The notes below the pieces were generated by a model. That model searched no databases. It was given only the letters and a program-made list of their open reading frames with translations, and had not been told where the DNA came from. Shown here piece after piece: positions 48,119 through 48,683 of a stretch of DNA of 48,683 bases. The first letter of the stretch is position 1. Each line of letters begins with the position of its first letter. A program made the position numbers and the translations under genes. This DNA is from Nostoc flagelliforme FACHB-838 (GTDB taxonomy: Bacteria; Cyanobacteriota; Cyanobacteriia; Cyanobacteriales; Nostocaceae), in the NCBI RefSeq assembly GCF_014698065.1, contig NZ_JACJSI010000052.1:1-48683 (forward strand), in the 5' to 3' direction.

Positions 48119-48247
48119 ATATCATGTTCGGCAAATCACTTATAATATGTCATTGCGAATGCAACGAAGTGGAATGAAGCAATCGCAAAGGTTTGGGATT
48201 GCCGCGCTACGCTCGCAATGACATAAGTAGTAAGTCGAACATGATAT
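48119..48247. repeat. 129-bp nested inverted-repeat element
   Basis: Outer arms ATATCATGTTCG (48119-48130) and CGAACATGATAT (48236-48247) are exact complements. Inner arms ATGTCATTGCGA (48147-48158) and TCGCAATGACAT (48213-48224) are also exact. The centre contains GCAACGAAGTGGAATGAAGC, a well-known unit of dispersed cyanobacterial repeats. No coding capacity. Confidence 0.8.
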
Positions 48248-48252
48248 TAGCG

Positions 48253-48402
48253 GTAGGTTGGGGAGCTACTGCGCCCTTGCGGTTTCCCGACTTGTTCGCG
48301 TAGCGTCTCCCCTTGGGAGAAGCAAGTGGCGTTTGAGGAACGAAACCCAACACTAATAATTTTTAATTTTGTTGGGTTTCACTAAAGTTCAACCCAACCT
48401 AC
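48253..48402. repeat. Inverted-repeat element with GTAGGTTGGG ends
   Basis: GTAGGTTGGG at 48253-48262 and CCCAACCTAC at 48393-48402 bound the segment. Inside, GAAACCCAAC and GTTGGGTTTC form a second pair at about 48340-48380, and GTTCGCGTAGCGTCTCC belongs to the GCGTCTC repeat family. Adjacent to but separate from the 129-bp element. Confidence 0.7.
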
Positions 48403-48469
48403 AAATATTTTATTTTTTCAGAGTAATAAAAGACGTAATACCAATTTTTTATGAATCTGCATAGAATTC

Positions 48470-48551
48470 GATCCCCCCTAACCCCCCTTAATAAGGGGGG
48501 AACCGGAAACGAATCAAAGTCCCCCTTTTTTAAGGGGGATTTAGGGGGATC
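48470..48551. repeat. CCCCCTAACCCCCC palindromic repeat
   Basis: GATCCCCCCTAACCCCCCTT and, inverted, TTAAGGGGGATTTAGGGGGATC-type sequence (48529-48551, in two parts) bound two A/C-rich segments. It is a common cyanobacterial dispersed repeat. The motif AGGACTTACGCA follows at about 48573, the same end-like motif as at 15090. The remaining bases to the window edge hold no gene. Confidence 0.7.
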
Positions 48552-48683
48552 TCCAAGGGTTAGGTGTATACAGGACTTACGCAACTGGAACAAATAGCGA
48601 GCGGGGCGTAGCCCTACCACACGACAATTTAAATCAAACCAAGCACATAGGAATACTTGGGCGTTTTAGTTGCTGAATTAAAT

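Noticed and set aside
48399..48620. Minus-strand frame of 73 codons near the window end
   Set aside because: It lies almost wholly in the CCCCCTAACCCCCC repeat; the KSPLKKGDF-type translation is a known artefact of that repeat.

Overview
The window reads as chromosome of a filamentous, heterocyst-type cyanobacterium (order Nostocales, Nostoc/Anabaena-like). The evidence is direct: many HIP1 octamers (GCGATCGC), heptanucleotide tandem repeats of the TAACTCC type, plant-type carotenoid genes crtB-crtP, plastocyanin, cytochrome c6 and PSII cytochrome c550, TPR-fused Ser/Thr kinase, multi-PAS hybrid histidine kinase, a PEP-CTERM protein and a cobalamin riboswitch. Genes are mostly monocistronic or in pairs, on both strands, with repeat-rich gaps.

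Layout. 1-400: remnants of a transposase-like gene and of a small DUF6888/DUF6887-type pair. 479-5675: succinate dehydrogenase flavoprotein, a small membrane protein, a beta-barrel outer membrane protein and a LivJ-type lipoprotein. 5.87 kb: tRNA-Ser(GCT). 6.1-8.4 kb: the crtB-crtP (phytoene synthase and desaturase) pair. 8.9-12.3 kb: a nagZ-type glycosidase whose 3' end is interrupted by a 2.2-kb group II intron carrying an RT/maturase/HNH protein; the intron's 3' end abuts a degenerate tRNA-Lys(CTT)-like sequence. 12.4-15 kb: a broken polysaccharide deacetylase, an HNH protein and small conserved genes. 15.6-18.4 kb: a GAF-type sensor kinase without its phosphoacceptor His, a START-like lipid-binding protein and tRNA-Glu(TTC). 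18.7-24.3 kb: a CPA-type antiporter with a TrkA-N-like domain, a cytochrome b6-like protein, a lipase-like hydrolase and a TonB-like protein. 24.4-26.6 kb: petJ-like, petE and psbV, three soluble photosynthetic redox carriers on one strand. 26.7-27.2 kb: a dead sugar-ABC permease. 27.4-35.4 kb: Ser/Thr kinase-TPR, a rhomboid-like protein with altered catalytic residues, a hybrid histidine kinase and a GTPase. 35.6-41.5 kb: a Panacea-type antitoxin with a frameshifted RelE-like partner, DUF4336 protein, nuclease-like protein, formamidase, a half-size TauE carrying a perfect 22-bp hairpin, an FMN reductase, and MazF and NUDIX remnants. 41.5-48 kb: amino-acid ABC transporter (ATPase plus a fused binding protein/permease), panE-like, inositol monophosphatase-like and PEP-CTERM genes, and a B12-riboswitch-controlled DUF1636-cobK operon. 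48.1-48.7 kb: a cluster of palindromic interspersed repeats.

The strongest theme is gene erosion by repeats and small indels. At least seven genes are broken or fragmentary, and in several proteins a catalytic or ligand residue is replaced (histidine kinase His to Asp inside a HIP1 site, rhomboid His to Gln, cytochrome b6-like His to Gln). I found no CRISPR array, no phage module and no clearly new multigene system. The most unusual items are the intron/tRNA junction, the HIP1-overwritten kinase and the hairpin inside the half-size TauE gene. All homology statements are from reading motifs by eye, without a database search.
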